Assembly (NCBI GenBank): GCA_937928045.1
Contig: CALFWO010000027.1
Location: forward strand, 114,035 to 178,034
Reading direction: 5' to 3'
DNA: 64,000 nucleotides
Source: an uncultured Saprospiraceae bacterium
GTDB taxonomy: Bacteria; Bacteroidota; Bacteroidia; Chitinophagales; Saprospiraceae
Shown piece by piece: positions 53,935-63,591 of the stretch. Position numbers and translations under genes: made by a program. Every line of letters starts with the position of its first letter. The first letter of the stretch is position 1. The notes beneath the pieces were generated by a model that made no database searches, had not been told where the DNA came from, and worked only from the letters and a program-made list of their open reading frames with translations.

Positions 53935-54059
53935 ACCGAATGATTTATGTAAGCAAAAGTAGGGAACCAATCTTAAAAAAGCGTCCACTTTTATATAAGA
54001 TGCTTTTTTGGCTGGAAATGGTGGGTTTTGAGAATATTAGTGGGTTGGGGTAAAAGATA

Positions 54060-54123
54060 AAATGGCTGCTCTAATTAAACTTCTTTCGGTTTTAACGGTA
54101 TTCAGATAATTAGAGCAGCATTT
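54060..54123 (-). terminator. terminator downstream of the SRPBCC-GyrI gene
   Basis: Stem AAATGCTGCTCTAATTA / TAATTAGAGCAGCCATTT (17 pairs with one bulged base) enclosing a 29-base loop, six bases after the stop and followed on the minus strand by T-rich sequence. Confidence 0.65.
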
Positions 54124-54128
54124 GTTCA

Positions 54129-55127
54129 CTATTGCAAAGGATAAATCACCTTTGTCAACCACTTGTTGGGATCTTTTTCGATTGTCGGATCGGTAACATA
54201 GGTCTCGATTACCGGCCAAGACATTGTCAGTTCATTCGCTTTCATATAGGATTCCATGGCTTCATGGGCTTCTGCTGTGCCACTATAGTCACCATAATAA
54301 TCAATTTGTAGTGCCTTCCCTGGATTCGTCTTGCCAAGTTCCATTCCTTTAGGTACTGCTGCAGAACTCACTGGAATTGCCGCTGCCATATCCGAGCTTG
54401 CATTCTCTTCATCCCAACTATAAAATAATCCGCTAGGCATATCAGTCATTTTCAATTTGGCTTTGGTGCAAGCTTCAAACAGAGTAGGCAGATTTTTTTG
54501 ATAAAATTCCGCCACATCTTTTATCGCTACTGTTTTTCTATTCATGACGAAGTGCTGTCCAGGATAGTCTATATTCTTTACCTCCAGAGTTGGTGTTTTG
54601 GGCATTGCTTCAATTTTTTCCTTAAGAAGCTCAAGTCCTCTTGCATAACTTTTATCCATCATTTTCTCAAATCCCATAAAAACCATCGCTGCATTCATTG
54701 GAAAATCAACATGACTATGAAAATGCCAAGTCGTCTTAGTTCCTGTTTCTTCGGTTTCAAAAGTGAACTTGGCATCTGCCTCTCCTTGCGGACCGAAATT
54801 CAAATGATTATCGATTTGTTTGTCTTTAATGGATGCTGTAATGGTGCATTCGCCTGCACCCATCTTTTCAGATGTCCAAGAATAAGACCCTCCTTCTCCG
54901 ACATAAGTTGCTCCCATTTTAGGAGTTACTGTTGGGTCTTCTTCTACCCATGGGCTCCAACTTTGCCAAGTGGAGAGATCATTCACGACAGTATAGACTT
55001 GAGCTGGTGTTGCATCGATTATTATGGATTGGGACGTCTTAAAATCTTTCCTTGAGACCGCCCCAGTAACGAGAAATATCGCTGCTAATACCAATAGCAA
55101 GCTTCCCAAAATTTTGAGCACTTTCAT
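54129..55127 (-). CDS. SRPBCC domain plus GyrI-like ligand-binding domain protein
   Basis: 332 residues. After one N-terminal hydrophobic segment (about 4-22, a signal anchor), residues 28-175 form an SRPBCC/START-like ligand pocket (FKTSQSIIIDATPAQVYTVVNDLSTWQSWSPW...) and residues 180-332 a GyrI-like effector-binding domain (VKNIDYPGQHFVMNRKTVAI, ALQIDYYGDYSGTAEAHEAMESYMKANELTM). The combination is common in this phylum; small hydrophobic ligands are bound by both folds elsewhere, but the ligand here is unknown. A terminator with a 17-bp stem follows. Confidence 0.85.
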   Translation of the reverse strand: MKVLKILGSLLLVLAAIFLVTGAVSRKDFKTSQSIIIDATPAQVYTVVNDLSTWQSWSPWVEEDPTVTPKMGATYVGEGGSYSWTSEKMGAGECTITASIKDKQIDNHLNFGPQGEADAKFTFETEETGTKTTWHFHSHVDFPMNAAMVFMGFEKMMDKSYARGLELLKEKIEAMPKTPTLEVKNIDYPGQHFVMNRKTVAIKDVAEFYQKNLPTLFEACTKAKLKMTDMPSGLFYSWDEENASSDMAAAIPVSSAAVPKGMELGKTNPGKALQIDYYGDYSGTAEAHEAMESYMKANELTMSWPVIETYVTDPTIEKDPNKWLTKVIYPLQ

Positions 55128-55235
55128 ATTTAAGTAGTTTGTTTAATATGAAGATATAAAAAATGAACGCGCTCCAGTCGTATCGATGTAGATTTTGTAG
55201 GGCTTTACAAATGGAGTTTTCCTTGTATTGGCCAT

Positions 55236-55274
55236 AAAAAAAGCCCTTCGTTCTTAGAACGAAGGGCTTTTTTT
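55236..55274. terminator. terminator downstream of the TonB-C-like gene (bidirectional)
   Basis: AAAAAAAGCCCTTCGTTC, loop TTA, GAACGAAGGGCTTTTTTT: an 18-pair stem with A/T runs on both flanks, 14 bases from the stop codon. Confidence 0.93.
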
Positions 55275-55288
55275 AATTGAAAATTTCC

Positions 55289-55708
55289 TTAGTTGAATTT
55301 GACAGGAATCGCCAGCGCGACAGGAACAGTTTGTCCTTTGTGTGACCCAGCAACCCATGCAGGCATATCTGCAAAAATCTTCTTTATAGCGACATTGTTT
55401 GCTTCGCTTAGCTTCTTGTTTCCATCAACATAAGCAAAAGCTTCGCTCAAAGTACCATCTGTATTGACTACGAACCGCACCACGATATCTTGATCAGCAC
55501 GAGGAGATTTTACATTGCCAAATTCTGCATGACTGGTAATAAAGCTTTTCATTTCACGCTCTGCGCAAAGTCTTAGCTCTTTTTCATTTGTTCTTTCTTC
55601 ACAAGCCTTGAAATACGGCATGTTGTCTACAAGAGAATGCGCTTCCTGTTGAGCGCAAAGGTTGGCAGCAAAGGCCAAGCATAAAACGGTGATTATATTT
55701 TTCATCAT
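55289..55708 (-). CDS. secreted TonB C-terminal-like protein
   Basis: 139 residues: a signal peptide (ending LCAQ, about 1-20), then a domain like the C-terminal part of energy-transducing TonB proteins: DIVVRFVVNTDGTLSEAFAYVDGNKKLSEANNVAIKKIFADMPAWVAGSHKGQTVPVALAIPVKFN. It lacks the membrane anchor and proline-rich spacer of a true TonB, so it is an isolated periplasmic version, frequent in Bacteroidetes and of unknown role. Confidence 0.75.
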   Translation of the reverse strand: MMKNIITVLCLAFAANLCAQQEAHSLVDNMPYFKACEERTNEKELRLCAEREMKSFITSHAEFGNVKSPRADQDIVVRFVVNTDGTLSEAFAYVDGNKKLSEANNVAIKKIFADMPAWVAGSHKGQTVPVALAIPVKFN

Positions 55709-55790
55709 TAAGTTTTGATTAGCTTCCCTAAAAATAAGCGGATTTTAGTTAAATGGCTAGCTTTTAGACGAAAATACTTTCAACGAAGGA

Positions 55791-56759
55791 TTAGAATAGG
55801 CTTTCAATCACCTTTTCTTCTGTAATTCCTTCCGCTTCAGCCTTGTAATTACGGACAATTCTGTGTCGCAAAACATACTTGGCGATGGCTTGAACGTCCT
55901 CAATATCTGGGGCATATTTTCCGTGAACAGCTGCGTGACATTTGGCTCCCAATACCAAATATTGTGATGCACGCGGTCCAGCTCCCCAGCTGATGTAATC
56001 ATTGACCATTTGAGTAGCTTTTGCAGTGTTCGGCCGAGTCTTTGTCGCCAAAGACACTGCATACTCAAGCGTATTGTCAGCGATCGGTATTTTTCTAATC
56101 AACTGCTGAAAGAATAAGATTTGCTCAGCAGTTACGATATTTTTTAAATCATGAGTGGCATTCGAAGTAGTGGCTTTCACAACTTGAATCTCTTCTTCGT
56201 AAGAAGGATAATCCAAAGGAATGTTGAACATAAATCTATCCAGTTGTGCTTCTGGTAAAGGATAAGTTCCTTCTTGCTCAATTGGATTCTGAGTAGCCAA
56301 TACGAAAAATGGTTTAGGCAGCATATGGCGTTCTCCGCCAGAAGTAACAGATCTTTCCTGCATCGCCTCTAACAAGGCTGCTTGCGTTTTAGGAGGTGTT
56401 CTGTTGATCTCATCCGCTAGAACAATATTCGAGAAAATTGGTCCATGATTGAATTTAAACTTTCGGTCTTCTCCAAGTATTTCTGAACCAACAATATCAG
56501 AAGGCATTAAATCCGGAGTAAATTGAATTCTCTTGAAGCCTAAGTCTAATACCTCAGAAATGGTAGAAACTAACAATGTTTTTGCCAATCCAGGAACTCC
56601 AACAAGAAGGCTGTGTCCATTACTGAACATAGAAATGATAACGGCCTTCACCACTTCTTCTTGTCCTACGATAACTTTTCCTATTTCTGCGCTGAGATCT
56701 TTGTAAGCTTTTGCTAATGCGTCTACTGCTTCTACGTCGGTCTTGTAATTGGCTTGCAT
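55791..56759 (-). CDS. MoxR-family AAA ATPase
   Basis: 322-residue MoxR AAA+ ATPase: Walker A GVPGLAKT (54-61), Walker B FSNIVLADEINRTPPKTQAALLEAM (ADE box), sensor 1 VLATQNPIEQEGTYPLPEAQLDRFMF. MoxR proteins remodel complexes with von Willebrand factor A partners, often encoded directly downstream (DUF58, BatA/B). Here the next minus-strand gene is a TonB-C-like protein and no DUF58 or vWA gene follows, so it is an orphan in this window; partners must be elsewhere. Confidence 0.92.
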   Translation of the reverse strand: MQANYKTDVEAVDALAKAYKDLSAEIGKVIVGQEEVVKAVIISMFSNGHSLLVGVPGLAKTLLVSTISEVLDLGFKRIQFTPDLMPSDIVGSEILGEDRKFKFNHGPIFSNIVLADEINRTPPKTQAALLEAMQERSVTSGGERHMLPKPFFVLATQNPIEQEGTYPLPEAQLDRFMFNIPLDYPSYEEEIQVVKATTSNATHDLKNIVTAEQILFFQQLIRKIPIADNTLEYAVSLATKTRPNTAKATQMVNDYISWGAGPRASQYLVLGAKCHAAVHGKYAPDIEDVQAIAKYVLRHRIVRNYKAEAEGITEEKVIESLF

Positions 56760-56915
56760 GTATTATTTTGTCTTCTTGAATGAGTTGTAAATTTACCCTT
56801 TTCAGGGAATTCACAATACAATTGTATTACCTAGTCTTTAACGTTGATAAGATCGTCTTTGTTTCAGGGAATTAGCCTTGCAAATGTTATTTTGTGGAAG
56901 GTAAAACACAATTTT

Positions 56916-57644
56916 ATGCGCTTTGCAATTTTAATGCTCATAGTATTCATTTCTTCCTGTGGAGGAAGGGAAGAGAATGGGAAAAACATTGAAGGTGATC
57001 TCACTAATGTTAATCTTGAACAACGTGCCCTTACAGATCAAAAGAATAATAATATTGGTCGGCCAGATATTGTGAAAGAGCCGCCGGTAAAAATGCAGCC
57101 CGAAGGAAATTGGACTGATCTTTCGATTTTAATTCCAGAGGCAAAATTGGATATCCGATATGCTACAGAAAACAATTTTGTTAAGAAGAAATTGTACGAG
57201 TGTCCTACTTGCTGGTTAAGGCCAGATGCAGCCTTCGCTTTGCAGAAAGTCCAAGTAGAATTAAAATCCAAAGGTTACGGCTTGGTTCTTTTTGATTGCT
57301 ATCGTCCGAGGCCAATACAACAGGCGCTTTGGGATATAATGCCCAACGCGGCATATGTAACACCTCCTTCGAGAGGCTCAATGCACAATCGAGGCAAAGC
57401 TATCGATCTTAGTTTAACCGACCTCAATGGGAACCAATTGGAAATGGGAACACCCTTTGACTTTTTTGGTAGAGCTGCGCATTCGGACAATAGAGATCAT
57501 CCCGCTGATATTTTAAATCGCCGTGACCTATTAACCAAGACGATGGAAAAGTTTGGATTTAAAGGCATTCGCACAGAGTGGTGGCACTTCAGTTTTGGTG
57601 GAAAGCCCGCAGAACTTTCAGAAGAATTATGGGAATGCAGTTAG
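56916..57644 (+). CDS. D-alanyl-D-alanine dipeptidase (VanX-like) lipoprotein
   Basis: 242 residues from the ATG at 56916. Lipobox ISSC with Cys15, so it is a lipoprotein rather than the cytoplasmic VanX of enterococci. The M15D peptidase fold is complete: FDCYRPRPIQQALWDIMP, zinc motif SMHNRGKAIDLSL (HxxGxAxD) and EWWHFSFGG (catalytic Glu and third ligand His). It cleaves D-Ala-D-Ala or similar dipeptides, here likely in cell-wall recycling; no vanA/vanH genes nearby, so a resistance role is not implied. Confidence 0.88.
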   Translation: MRFAILMLIVFISSCGGREENGKNIEGDLTNVNLEQRALTDQKNNNIGRPDIVKEPPVKMQPEGNWTDLSILIPEAKLDIRYATENNFVKKKLYECPTCWLRPDAAFALQKVQVELKSKGYGLVLFDCYRPRPIQQALWDIMPNAAYVTPPSRGSMHNRGKAIDLSLTDLNGNQLEMGTPFDFFGRAAHSDNRDHPADILNRRDLLTKTMEKFGFKGIRTEWWHFSFGGKPAELSEELWECS

Positions 57645-57667
57645 ATCAAGAAGTCAACATAAAGAAA

Positions 57668-59038
57668 TTATTTGCCGAAAATCTCTTTTAGTTTTCCTTC
57701 AAGTTGATGAGCTCTTAAATTTCTTACAATGATTTTTCCTTCCTTGTCAAGAAGCACTGTTGAAGGGATCGATCGAACACCGTAAATTTTTGCAGGTCCA
57801 GATTGCCATCCTTTTAGATCAGAGATGTGCGGCCATTGGAGTCCATCTTTTTCGATTGCAGCTTCCCATTTGGATTTATTATTGTCCAAACTCACACCAA
57901 GAATTTCAAATCCTTTGTCGTGGTATTTTTCATAGAGTTTTACCACCTTTGGGTTTTCTCTTCGGCAAGGACCACACCAAGATGCCCAGAAATCAATCAG
58001 TACATATTGACCTTTTAAGTCGCTCAGACTTAGTTCTACTCCTTCTGGAGTTTTAGCGGTAAAGTCCGGAGCAATTCCCCCATTTTGCAAGGCTTTGGCA
58101 CCATTTAGTTGCTCCTCAAGTCGAACAATGTGTGCAGCTTTTGAATCTTTATATTTATGAATAAAGAGATCACCAAAATAGATGAACGAAGGATGTTGAG
58201 CGGATTGCAGTCCCAATACAATTCCTCCTAATGCAGTTTTGAAAGCTGGACGGTTTGGTTCGATTCTTTTTAAACTATGTTCAATATAGTTGTTGACAAC
58301 ATTTGCCGGAGCGTTGGTTTTTCCCAGTGTGTTTGAATATTCACGAAAAGCTTCAAATAAAAAAGTTAGATGATCATAAGCCGGATCTTCCAAGGGTACA
58401 TCTGAAAAGAATTCTTTTCCGAAATGCTCGACTTCGCTGGTGTAATTTCTTTTATCAACAGCGAAACTTTTGTAAGAATCAATTGCGGCCAATTTTCCAA
58501 GGAATGCATTTCCTGCTGAAATTGAATCAATGAATATATTTGTTTCCTTGTCCAAAGCGGCCATGTTCTCTTCATATTTTTTAACCCCCGCGGTGCTACC
58601 TTTAGCTTGTTGAAGCTTTTGCTGGTATCTTTTCTTTAGGGTTTTATGGGCCTGAATTTTTTTGATAACTTGATCGTATTGCTTATTCCAATCCGATTTC
58701 AAAAAGGCTGCCGATCGAATATTTTTGCAATCGCCTTTTAGCACTATTTCTTTTTCCGGGCCAATGACAACTGGTCGCTTTTGTTTGTTATTTTCTCCCA
58801 AATATAGAATGGTCGTTTCCTCAGCTTCTACTTTAAATACAAATGGTTCGGCTTCTTTGGCTTTGGTAGATTGTATCAATTTAAATCCAACACCATCAAA
58901 TCGATACAGCCCCAATTCTTCACCACAGTTCGTGATCTGAGCGGTTATTGTGACCACATTTTTTTTTGCAGGAGTTGTAAAATTGTAACCGAGTAATCCA
59001 ATGATCAAGATGAGTATTGTGAACCGAAAATTTTTCAT
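57668..59038 (-). CDS. TlpA-like thiol-disulfide oxidoreductase
   Basis: 456 residues: an N-terminal hydrophobic segment (about 5-22), a beta-rich DUF4369-like domain (about 29-110), a long helical middle (about 110-310), and a C-terminal thioredoxin/redoxin domain with WCGPC at 354-358 (FWASWCGPCRRENPKVVKLYEKY), IPSTVLLDKEG and GVSLDNNKSKW. Such proteins reduce periplasmic disulfides and accompany surface proteins in Bacteroidetes. The substrate is unknown. It converges with the VanX-like gene (23 bases apart). Confidence 0.88.
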   Translation of the reverse strand: MKNFRFTILILIIGLLGYNFTTPAKKNVVTITAQITNCGEELGLYRFDGVGFKLIQSTKAKEAEPFVFKVEAEETTILYLGENNKQKRPVVIGPEKEIVLKGDCKNIRSAAFLKSDWNKQYDQVIKKIQAHKTLKKRYQQKLQQAKGSTAGVKKYEENMAALDKETNIFIDSISAGNAFLGKLAAIDSYKSFAVDKRNYTSEVEHFGKEFFSDVPLEDPAYDHLTFLFEAFREYSNTLGKTNAPANVVNNYIEHSLKRIEPNRPAFKTALGGIVLGLQSAQHPSFIYFGDLFIHKYKDSKAAHIVRLEEQLNGAKALQNGGIAPDFTAKTPEGVELSLSDLKGQYVLIDFWASWCGPCRRENPKVVKLYEKYHDKGFEILGVSLDNNKSKWEAAIEKDGLQWPHISDLKGWQSGPAKIYGVRSIPSTVLLDKEGKIIVRNLRAHQLEGKLKEIFGK

Positions 59039-59156
59039 TCCAAATTGTGTTTAAGTCTAGAATGGAATTTACGAGAAAAGTAGGTAGGATGTTGTTTTTT
59101 GTCAGACTTTATGATAATGTTAATTGCTGAAAATAAAACCAGAAATCCATGGATCG

Positions 59157-61268
59157 CTATTCAAACAAAGCATTAAACTCTTCTTCTGTGTAAATTTTGA
59201 CGGTGCCCAAAGCTTGCGCTTTCTTAAGTTTAGATCCAGCTTTTTCTCCAACCACTAAAATATCTAGCTTGCTGCTAACTGCGGATACATTTCTTGCGCC
59301 GGCTTGTTTGGCTTTTTCCTGGGCTTCCTTTCTGCCCATGGTTTGCAGGCTTCCCGTAAAGAGAATACTCTTTCCACTGAGCGGTGCGTCCTCGGCAACT
59401 TCGAAAGGTTTGTCAGCATCGGTTTGCTTTAAATTCACCCCAAGTGATTCCATTTCTTTAAGCAATTCGATGTTTGCTGGCTGAGCAAAAAATTCAATCA
59501 TGTTCTGCGATACGACAGGGCCTACATCTTTCAAGTTGGTGAAATCTTCCAAAGTCCAATTTTGCAGATCTAGTACATGCTCAATGTTCTCAGCAATAAT
59601 TTTTGAAACCTTTTTTCCAAGATGATGGATACTCAAGCCATATAAAAAACGATAGATAGGATTGCTTTTGGCTTTTTCAATTGCCGCCTCTAGTTTCTTG
59701 ACAGATTTTTCTCCAAAGCCTTCTAGTCTGGCAATTGCTGCATAAGGCAATCTGTAGATATCTGCAAACGAGGTTAAGTATTCCATTTGGTAAAAACGCT
59801 CTACATAAGATTTTCCAAAACCATCTATGTCCATCGCATCTTTACTCACGTGATGTATCATGCGTTGGAGCACTTGAGCTTTACAAGAGAAGTTTGGACA
59901 ACGCCATGCGGCTTCCCCTTCGGCTTTGATCAATTCAGTTTTACAAGAAGGGCATGCTGTTGGAAATTTTATTGGCTCCTCGCTTCCTGTTCTGGCATCA
60001 TCTAGTGATTTCACAATGTAAGGGATGACATCTCCCGCGCGTTCGACCAAAACACGATCTCCAATTCTAAGATCTTTAGATTGAATAAATTCTTCGTTGT
60101 GAAGAGATATTGATGAAATGGTTACACCGGCAAGTTGTACCGGTTCGATTTTAGCCACTGGCGTTATGGAGCCAATTTTTCCAACCTGATATTCCACATT
60201 CAATAAAGTTGATGTGGCTTGCTTGGCTTTAAATTTATAGGCAATGGCCCATCTTGGATGATGAGAAGTGTAGCCACATTTTTCTTGCAAAGCAAGGCTG
60301 TCTACTTTGACCACCATGCCGTCGATTTCGTATTCGTAATCTTCTCTTTTTTCTTCCCAATATTTGCAAAATTCGAAAACTTCCCTAATGTTTTTACAGA
60401 GCTTGGATTCGGCAGTTGGTACTTTAAAGCCGAGACTTCCTAGGAGTTCTATTCCTTGCGCATGGCTTGTAAATTTTTTAAGTTGGTCTTCTCCTTTTTC
60501 ATCTTCCGCTAATCCAAGTTGATAGATAAAAGCGACTAATCCTCGTTTGGTAACTTCCTTTGGATCTTTCATTCGTAATCCTCCAGTTGCGGCATTTCTA
60601 GGGTTAGCAAAAACGGCTAAGCCTTCTTCTTCGCGCTGCGTATTTATTTTTTTAAAGTTCTCTTTTTGAATCAAGACTTCTCCTCTTAATTCTACTTTGT
60701 GAATATTGTGTTTGGAAAAAGCGGCCTTTAGCGGTATTGAAGAAATGGTTCGAATGTTATTGGTGATTTCTTCTCCTTCGCTTCCATTTCCTCGCGTAGC
60801 TCCACGCACCAATAAGTCGTTTTCAAAAACAGCCGCTACTGAGCCTCCGTCAAATTTTGGCTCAACGCTGTAAGCGACATCATCACCTTCGCCAAGCATT
60901 CCCAATTTCTTGATTTGGGTATCAAAGTCTTGAAGATCTTGCAAGTTGTAGGAATTACCAAGAGAAAGCATTGGTACTAAGTGAGGAACAGAATTGAAAT
61001 CACTAGTTAGGTCATTAGACACCCTTTGAGTTGGAGAGTCTGGGGTAATTAACTGTGGATGATCACCTTCAATTTTTTCCAAAACTTTATATAACGAATC
61101 GTATTCAAAGTCAGCAACTAAGGGCTGATTAAGCACATAATATCTCCATTCATGATAGACCAAGGCAGCACGCAGTTCATTAAGCTGCTCTACCTTTATA
61201 TGATCTTTTTGAGCTAATAATGACTTGGTTTGATCATTAAAATGAGCCTGTTCTTGCTTTGAATACAT
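59157..61268 (-). CDS. ligA: NAD-dependent DNA ligase
   Basis: 703-residue replicative ligase that seals nicks with NAD. Domain Ia and the adenylation domain with catalytic Lys138 (EPKFDGGSVAAVF), the OB fold, a four-cysteine zinc finger (CPSCKTELIKAEGEAAWRCPNFSCKAQ), helix-hairpin-helix repeats (LEGFGEKSVKKLEAAI, LKDVGPVVSQNMIEF) and a C-terminal BRCT domain (LSGKSILFTGSLQTMGRKEAQEKAKQAGARN...). Full length, all domains present. Stands alone. Confidence 0.98.
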   Translation of the reverse strand: MYSKQEQAHFNDQTKSLLAQKDHIKVEQLNELRAALVYHEWRYYVLNQPLVADFEYDSLYKVLEKIEGDHPQLITPDSPTQRVSNDLTSDFNSVPHLVPMLSLGNSYNLQDLQDFDTQIKKLGMLGEGDDVAYSVEPKFDGGSVAAVFENDLLVRGATRGNGSEGEEITNNIRTISSIPLKAAFSKHNIHKVELRGEVLIQKENFKKINTQREEEGLAVFANPRNAATGGLRMKDPKEVTKRGLVAFIYQLGLAEDEKGEDQLKKFTSHAQGIELLGSLGFKVPTAESKLCKNIREVFEFCKYWEEKREDYEYEIDGMVVKVDSLALQEKCGYTSHHPRWAIAYKFKAKQATSTLLNVEYQVGKIGSITPVAKIEPVQLAGVTISSISLHNEEFIQSKDLRIGDRVLVERAGDVIPYIVKSLDDARTGSEEPIKFPTACPSCKTELIKAEGEAAWRCPNFSCKAQVLQRMIHHVSKDAMDIDGFGKSYVERFYQMEYLTSFADIYRLPYAAIARLEGFGEKSVKKLEAAIEKAKSNPIYRFLYGLSIHHLGKKVSKIIAENIEHVLDLQNWTLEDFTNLKDVGPVVSQNMIEFFAQPANIELLKEMESLGVNLKQTDADKPFEVAEDAPLSGKSILFTGSLQTMGRKEAQEKAKQAGARNVSAVSSKLDILVVGEKAGSKLKKAQALGTVKIYTEEEFNALFE

Positions 61269-61338
61269 GCGGGTAATTTAGACTGTAAAAGTAAAAAAAT
61301 ACTTCCGCAAGGCGTTCTTCTAAAATGCAATAAGAAAA

Positions 61339-62547
61339 TTAATTTTGAATAGAACTAGTGTCCGGAGCGATTTCCGGCAAGTCAATGGAACTTAGCAATT
61401 GATTGTTCATTGGAAGAGATAATAGATTTGACTTTATCCAATCTACATTCTTGAAATCTTGTAAAGTCAAATATTCTAAGGGAACGAAACCGACCATTCC
61501 GTTGTCTAGTGTAGTCTCGGCAAATAGGGTTGAATATTTTCTTCCTCTTTCCACCCAATTTTTTGTAACAAGCTTTTGAATGATTAACTGTGAAGAAGTA
61601 TTCAATGCTTTTTTACTACGGGCGTAATGATCTGGCTTTGCCATTAAGCTAACACCATACCTGTTTGGTTTTGCTCTGATGACAAAAGGAGCAGGTGGAT
61701 AAAGAACTTCGTATCGCCGATTTCTCTTATTCCAAAAATAGGTAAATGAATAAATGTTTGGATGACCGTTTTCTTTTTGAAAGTAAAAGCCGCGAATCAT
61801 TTCTTTTTCAAAAATCAAATGTTTTACAGCATTCGATTCTAAATTAAGATTAAGTTTTTCTTCAAATACTTTTCGAAGGGTACCGGCTTGGAAAGTATAT
61901 AGTTGAACAAATTGCTGCGGTCTGTTTTGTTGATCAGTAACTTCATTTTGCAAAACGAAATCAGGGTATTGATCTCCAGTTAAATCTTGAATTGAAAATG
62001 ATGATATTTTGCTTTCACCAAACTGACTGATACTTGCAATCGGAATAAAAACAGACCTTGCTTTTTCGTTAGTAATAATCAGATAGGATTCCTCATAATT
62101 ATTCGACATCATTTGAGCGCCGAAGTTGTCTCGGCCGACTAAGCTACCAAACCAAATCATAGAGTTTTCAAAACCTGCATTAAAACGAAATTTGCGGTAA
62201 AGGTAGGGCTTGAGAGTGGTAGGAATCAGATTTTCTTTTTCTTTAATTAGCAAGGCATCTCCAAATACCCATCCTGTAGTACCATCGTTCGATTTGACCC
62301 GATACCATTTGAACAGCTGTTTTTGCGCATCGTCTTCATGCTCGAGCTCAGATTCTTGAAGCACGGTAAGTAGACTTCCTTCTTTAAAAAATCCATTGGT
62401 AGCACTTGTGTAAGAGCTGTCTGAGAAAGTACTGGTATTAGACAGAGCAATTCCTACTCGATGGGATTTAATCTCATCAAAAATTTCTGCGCGGGCCCCA
62501 AACGTTAGCAGAAAGGTTAAAAGGAATATGACTTGCACTAATTTCAC
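61339..62547 (-). CDS. secreted protein with bacterial SH3-like domains
   Basis: 402 residues: signal peptide (1-20, ending ARA), an SH3b domain (about 25-110, SNTSTFSDSSYTSATNGFFKEGSLLTVLQESELE...WYRVKSNDGTTGWVFGDALL), a middle beta-rich region (about 115-280) and a second SH3b-like region near the C-terminus (SLMAKPDHYARSKKALNTSSQLIIQKLVTKNWVER...DNGMVGFVPLEYLTL). SH3b domains bind cell-wall peptides or metals in other proteins. The start is GTG at 62547 (VKLVQVIF); no ATG fits. Function unknown. Confidence 0.75.
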   Translation of the reverse strand: MKLVQVIFLLTFLLTFGARAEIFDEIKSHRVGIALSNTSTFSDSSYTSATNGFFKEGSLLTVLQESELEHEDDAQKQLFKWYRVKSNDGTTGWVFGDALLIKEKENLIPTTLKPYLYRKFRFNAGFENSMIWFGSLVGRDNFGAQMMSNNYEESYLIITNEKARSVFIPIASISQFGESKISSFSIQDLTGDQYPDFVLQNEVTDQQNRPQQFVQLYTFQAGTLRKVFEEKLNLNLESNAVKHLIFEKEMIRGFYFQKENGHPNIYSFTYFWNKRNRRYEVLYPPAPFVIRAKPNRYGVSLMAKPDHYARSKKALNTSSQLIIQKLVTKNWVERGRKYSTLFAETTLDNGMVGFVPLEYLTLQDFKNVDWIKSNLLSLPMNNQLLSSIDLPEIAPDTSSIQN

Positions 62548-62653
62548 TACTAATAATTAACAATTTCCGGGCCGGGAAGGTTAATTTGAGCATACAAATG
62601 ATAATTATTTATTATTTGTTCTTTCGGCCACTCACTTAATAAACGAATTAGTC

Positions 62654-63532
62654 ATGAAAATTCTTCCATTTCTTCTGCTATTTTCAATTTCTTTAACAGC
62701 GCAAGATCCTGACAAAGTGGAGATTATCCCAATTAAAATCGCTGAGAATATTTATATGATCAAAGGTTCTGGTGGAAATATGGGATTAATGACTGGACCC
62801 GAAGGAACTTTGCTGATTGATAGTCAATTTGCTCCGCTAAGTGAAAAGATTAAGGCTACAATCAAAACAATCACGCCAGATCCGGTGAAATACTTGGTGA
62901 ATACACATTGGCATGGAGATCATACCGGAGGAAATGAAAACTTTGCAAAAGATGGTGCTTTGATTATAGCTCATGACAATGTTCATAAAAGAAAAAGTAC
63001 TGATCAAGTGATGCAAGCATTTGGAAGAAAAGTGGATGCCGCTCCAAAGGCAGCCCAACCCGTGATTTCATTTAACGACCATTTGAGTTTACATATCAAC
63101 GGAGAAGATATCATGTTGCTGCATGATCACGTAGGACACACGGATGGCGATGCGGTAGTTTATTTTCCGAAGAGCAATATCTTACACATGGGAGATACTT
63201 ATTTTCAAGGTAAATATCCATTTATTGATTTAGGTTCTGGGGGAGATGTGAAAAGTTTGATTTCATCTTTGAATCGATCTTTATTTTTATGTGATAGTGA
63301 TACTCAGGTTATTCCTGGACATGGGAACTTGTCGAACAGAGAAGAGTTGTTAGCTTATCGAAATATGATTCAGGAAATATTCACAAGAGTAAAACAATCG
63401 ATGGCTAGTGGTCTGTCTTTGGAAGAAATTCAATTGGCAAATTTGACGAAGGAGTTTGATGAAGTCTATGATGGTGGATTTATTAAGAAAGATAAATTTG
63501 TAGAAACTATATTTAATAATTTGGATAACTAA
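62654..63532 (+). CDS. MBL-fold metallo-hydrolase, secreted
   Basis: 292 residues: signal peptide 1-16 (SLTAQ), then a metallo-beta-lactamase fold with TLLIDSQFAPL, THWHGDHTGGNE (H85, H87, D89, H90), DHVGHTDGDAVVYF, MGDTYFQGKYPF and IPGHG. Soluble periplasmic enzyme. The composition is closer to quinoprotein-relay or B3-like MBL proteins than to true carbapenemases, so antibiotic resistance is not implied. It precedes the lipoprotein remnant by 59 bases. Confidence 0.85.
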   Translation: MKILPFLLLFSISLTAQDPDKVEIIPIKIAENIYMIKGSGGNMGLMTGPEGTLLIDSQFAPLSEKIKATIKTITPDPVKYLVNTHWHGDHTGGNENFAKDGALIIAHDNVHKRKSTDQVMQAFGRKVDAAPKAAQPVISFNDHLSLHINGEDIMLLHDHVGHTDGDAVVYFPKSNILHMGDTYFQGKYPFIDLGSGGDVKSLISSLNRSLFLCDSDTQVIPGHGNLSNREELLAYRNMIQEIFTRVKQSMASGLSLEEIQLANLTKEFDEVYDGGFIKKDKFVETIFNNLDN

Positions 63533-63591
63533 TGAGGCAGGGATTTGGTTTACAATTTCAATCTTTTAGTTTTTTATAAATCAAAATACAA

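Noticed and set aside
54498..55055. A 185-codon frame on the plus strand opposite the SRPBCC-GyrI gene
   Set aside because: It is antisense to a gene with two clear domains and its product has odd, cysteine- and histidine-rich composition.
56916..57644. Vancomycin-resistance cluster
   Set aside because: A lone VanX-like lipoprotein without vanH/vanA; such dipeptidases are widespread.
62654..63532. Antibiotic-resistance beta-lactamase
   Set aside because: The MBL fold has many functions; the sequence lacks a clear carbapenemase signature and the context is ordinary.
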